Notes under the pieces: generated by a model
Database searches by the model: none
Told to the model about the DNA's origin: nothing
What the model saw: the letters and a program-made list of their open reading frames with translations, nothing else
Made by a program: the position numbers and the translations under genes
Assembly: GCA_012845835.1 (NCBI GenBank)
Contig: JABAKD010000021.1
Coordinates: 5,408,477-5,472,476 of the forward strand
DNA length: 64,000 bases
Reading direction: 5' to 3'
Origin: Undaria pinnatifida
Lineage: Eukaryota > Sar > Phaeophyceae > Laminariales > Alariaceae
Part shown: positions 61,707 to 64,000 of the stretch, piece after piece
Numbering within the stretch: position 1 is the first letter of the stretch
How the letters are laid out: every line of letters begins with the position of its first letter

Positions 61707-61779
61707 GTAAGTATTTGATCAGGACTCCTAACGTGTGTTATCGTTGTACTCACGTAATGTACTCGCAACTGCAACGTGT

Positions 61780-62200
61780 CTTCATGAATTACTTACGCAG
61801 TCCAAGCTACGAATACATGCATTGTCGACAAGTTGTATTTTTTGGGGGGCCATATGCTGTCGACAAAGGTGCCGCGAAATGTTGCCAACGGTGGCAGCAC
61901 GATTTGGTGGATGCGTGTTAACTGTCCGGCCTTCGCGTTCTGTCGCTCGTACTCCCGCCGTATATTTATGTAGAGTGGCCTCCGCCAAAACAGTTGCTTG
62001 GACTTGCACGCGGGCCAACCCACTAACTCTGGTGTAATGCAATCGAATGTGCCCCAATCCAACTGTCTTTGAGTCGTTAATCCATCTGACGACCCCTTTT
62101 CTTGGCGCACATCAATATTCTTTTCGATCCAGCCGCCACGATGGTACGCTGTCTCCCAAACAGGTCCGGAATCCTTTACACTAACGTGCATCACGCTTGA
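61780..62200 (-). CDS. Unrecognised minus-strand open frame, 133 codons
   Basis: A minus-strand frame runs from about 62194 to 61793 without stops. It reads SGPVWETAYHRGGWIEKN then QRQLDWGTFDCITPELVGW, LFWRRPLYINIRREYERQ and a C-terminal YNLSTMHVFVAWTA. Another minus frame over the same DNA is also open. The composition is protein-like but I recognise nothing. It lies in what would be an intron of the plus-strand module gene, so it could be an inserted element or chance. Confidence 0.25.
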
Positions 62201-62423
62201 GAGTGCCGAAGACGTGGGCCCCTGGGACGCGACTTGGTATTGTGAGTCATGACGCCCTACAGGACACCGTGCGGCAACCAGCGGGGAGGGGCGGCGGTTG
62301 AGATGGTGTTTTAAGCGGGAAGAACGGCGTTCGTAAACGCTAGTGTCTTGCCGTGGTTAGCTCTTTGTGGTACTGACTGTAACGACTAGAGTACGGATAC
62401 GACTATTTCGGATGGTTTCGTAC

Positions 62424-62495
62424 CTTCAGGCGGACGCCTGCCACAATGGAATCGGCACAGGGTTTGTCTAAGATTATGTTGGGACCAACGAAGCT
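62424..62495 (-). CDS. Possible 72-bp minus-strand mini-exon
   Basis: On the minus strand a pyrimidine-rich stretch and CTACAG acceptor precede 72 bp open in one frame (SFVGPNIILDKPCADSIVAG...VRLK). It is followed by the donor AAG|GTACGA. Length is a multiple of three. No family recognised. Short open segments with good-looking sites occur by chance. Confidence 0.25.
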
Positions 62496-63312
62496 CTGTA
62501 GGCAGAGAAAGTAGGTACTATCGCTCGAACGCTCTTCGTGTTTAACACGGCTAGCACTTGCAAGCCCCCCCCCTCGGCGTGGGGTTGGATTGAAACACAC
62601 GGGGGGTGTTGCAAGTCCAAACGGCGACCATGAGTGTTCCTGTGAGCCTCGTATACAGGTACCAGGTAAAACACCAAAACAGATCTTGAAGACGAAAAAA
62701 AAAAAAAAAAGGCACCGCGCATGTAACACGGAAAGAAAAACACCGACCAGGCCAAATGAGTAAGTAGTCTACCCATTGCACCAGCTCCTACACCACGGGA
62801 TCGTTGATGAGGTCAGAAATACCAGTTCTCGAAGTAAGATGTGCTTCTGGCGTAGGGCTCCTCGAGCCATGAGACTGCCCAGATACCCCGACCGAACGAA
62901 ACAGGCGTCAAAGGGTTATTGCCCTGTTCAGCTATTCGATTTCGTTCCGGTTGTGCATTACTGAACAGTACAATACCACTACAACATCCGGTGTTTCGCG
63001 AGGACGCCCAAACAGCTAAGTTCGGAACGACTCCGGGAAGGATTTCGCATATGAAACCAGACGTGTATGTAAGGAAACGGCTGAAACAGCTCCAGTCACA
63101 AAAAGTCGCCATATGTTTGATCATCACGCGCGTCAGTTTCTCACAAAGAGCCGCTCTTACTGGAGATATTCTCCGGACCGCATTCTGGTCGTTTTGTTAT
63201 CAACTAACATAATGCCAGGAAAGAACCTATACGAGTGAACATCACAAACCTGAAATGCTCATTCAATCCCACCTCATGTGAAACTGCGGCCATCGTCCTT
63301 AATACTGTGTAG

Positions 63313-63715
63313 GTACTCTCCCCGGTGACGTTTCGGAGATGACCTTGGTAGATGAAGAGCTCTCGGTCTCTTGCGGCTGCAACTTCGACTCTGCGTCGCC
63401 TATTGTTGATGCATCCACACCGAGTCCTGCTATACCTGCGTCCGCGCCAAACTCTGGAGTGGCGGGCACACCCAGCCCTGCTATGTCTGCGCCTGCACCA
63501 AGTTCTCCAGCGCTTGCTCCCACGCCGAGTACCGCTGCATTTTCTTGTGGTGAAGGAAATTCCTTTTCGATTTCATCGGAGGCCCTGCCTGGTACAGAGG
63601 GGTGCTACTTGGCGACGACAATGTTCAACAAGAACAAGCCCATCTATACTACCTCAGGACTCTTCGAGATGGGACAGACATGGATGATCGCCTCCGACTC
63701 TGCAGACGGTGGTGA
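63313..63715 (+). CDS. Probable host-gene exon with Pro/Ala/Ser linker and Gly-Cys-Tyr module
   Basis: It follows a TGTGTAG acceptor (AG at 63311-63312) and is open to a donor-like CTAGAA|GTGAGC at about 63721. The peptide starts TLPGDVSEMTLVDEELSVSC. Next comes a low-complexity linker with TPSPAIPASAPNS, TPSPAMSAPAPSSPALAPTP and similar repeats. It ends SSEALPGTEGCYLATTMFNK ... YTTSGLFEMGQTWMIAS. The EGCY-to-W part parallels the exon ending at 61706. Pro/Ala/Ser linkers between Cys-containing modules are common in extracellular proteins. The exact boundaries and phase match with the earlier exon are unproven. Confidence 0.5.
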
Positions 63716-63729
63716 TCTAGAAGTGAGCA

Positions 63730-64000
63730 AACGCGTAAGATTTCAAGCGAGGTGGGTTAGAAGCGTTTGACGCTCATTGTAATCTGATTCGGGGGCAAGT
63801 CTAACTATGGTCCGCAATCTTGTTCGTTTCTGAGCAGTTTCATAGTCGGTAGCGCATTACTACTGCTTGGCACGACGATTACATCAAGCTGCCCGTTTGT
63901 AATGCATGCCTTTATATAACCAGGTTAATGCAGTGTGCTTGGAATACTCTAGGTCGCTGAGATTGGGTACATACAATTATGCTAGAAGAAAGAGCGTTTC
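63730..64000. other. Presumed intron or downstream sequence
   Basis: No further exon can be supported before the window ends. Confidence 0.35.

Overview
The window is a transposon-dense stretch of a eukaryotic nuclear genome. There are no operons or ribosome-binding sites, no intact tRNA or rRNA gene, and no long intact host gene. The few plausible host exons have GT/AG splice junctions. The mobile-element content (chromodomain Ty3/gypsy, Ty1/copia, a LINE, a tyrosine-recombinase retrotransposon of PAT/Ngaro layout, a tRNA-derived SINE and many inverted-repeat elements), with very long G/C homopolymers, fits a stramenopile, most likely a brown alga. That assignment is inference from gene style and recalled element families, not a database match.

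Layout. 1-1.4 kb: 3' end of a second copy of the tyrosine-recombinase retrotransposon. 1.5-2.3 kb: tandem duplication. 2.5-3.6 kb (-): decayed LINE reverse transcriptase. 4.8-11.1 kb: two SINE copies, two poly-G inverted-repeat elements and a possible multi-exon minus-strand gene fragment. 11.7-13.2 kb: a 115-bp TA-flanked MITE and a 791-bp inverted-repeat element full of ACCGTCA motifs. 13.7-15.7 kb: a ~380-bp satellite carrying two nested MITEs. 15.7-18.4 kb (-): an unrecognised broken gene and a decayed copia gag-protease. 21.2-23.9 kb (+): a chromodomain gypsy element that lost RT and RNase H. 24.6-27.5 kb: a MITE, a GGGTGACCC motif cluster and a Tc1/mariner-pogo-like element with TA duplications. 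30.5-31.3 kb: a possible arrestin-like remnant.

32.3-43.9 kb: two inverted copies of a 24-bp-period repeat flank the region. Inside lie a ~7.9-kb tyrosine-recombinase retrotransposon with split direct repeats (A1 ... B1-A2-B2), a 1.4-kb foldback element and a copia RT remnant. 44-56 kb: a cluster of the poly-G inverted-repeat family, with minisatellites and small dispersed repeats. 56-64 kb: a third SINE, more MITEs and two plus-strand exons sharing a Gly-Cys-Tyr module, the best host-gene candidate.

Almost every transposon coding region is broken by stops or frameshifts, so the window records nested insertion and decay. The most unusual items are the poly-G inverted-repeat family, the split-direct-repeat retrotransposon, the foldback element and the ACCGTCA element with covarying hairpins.
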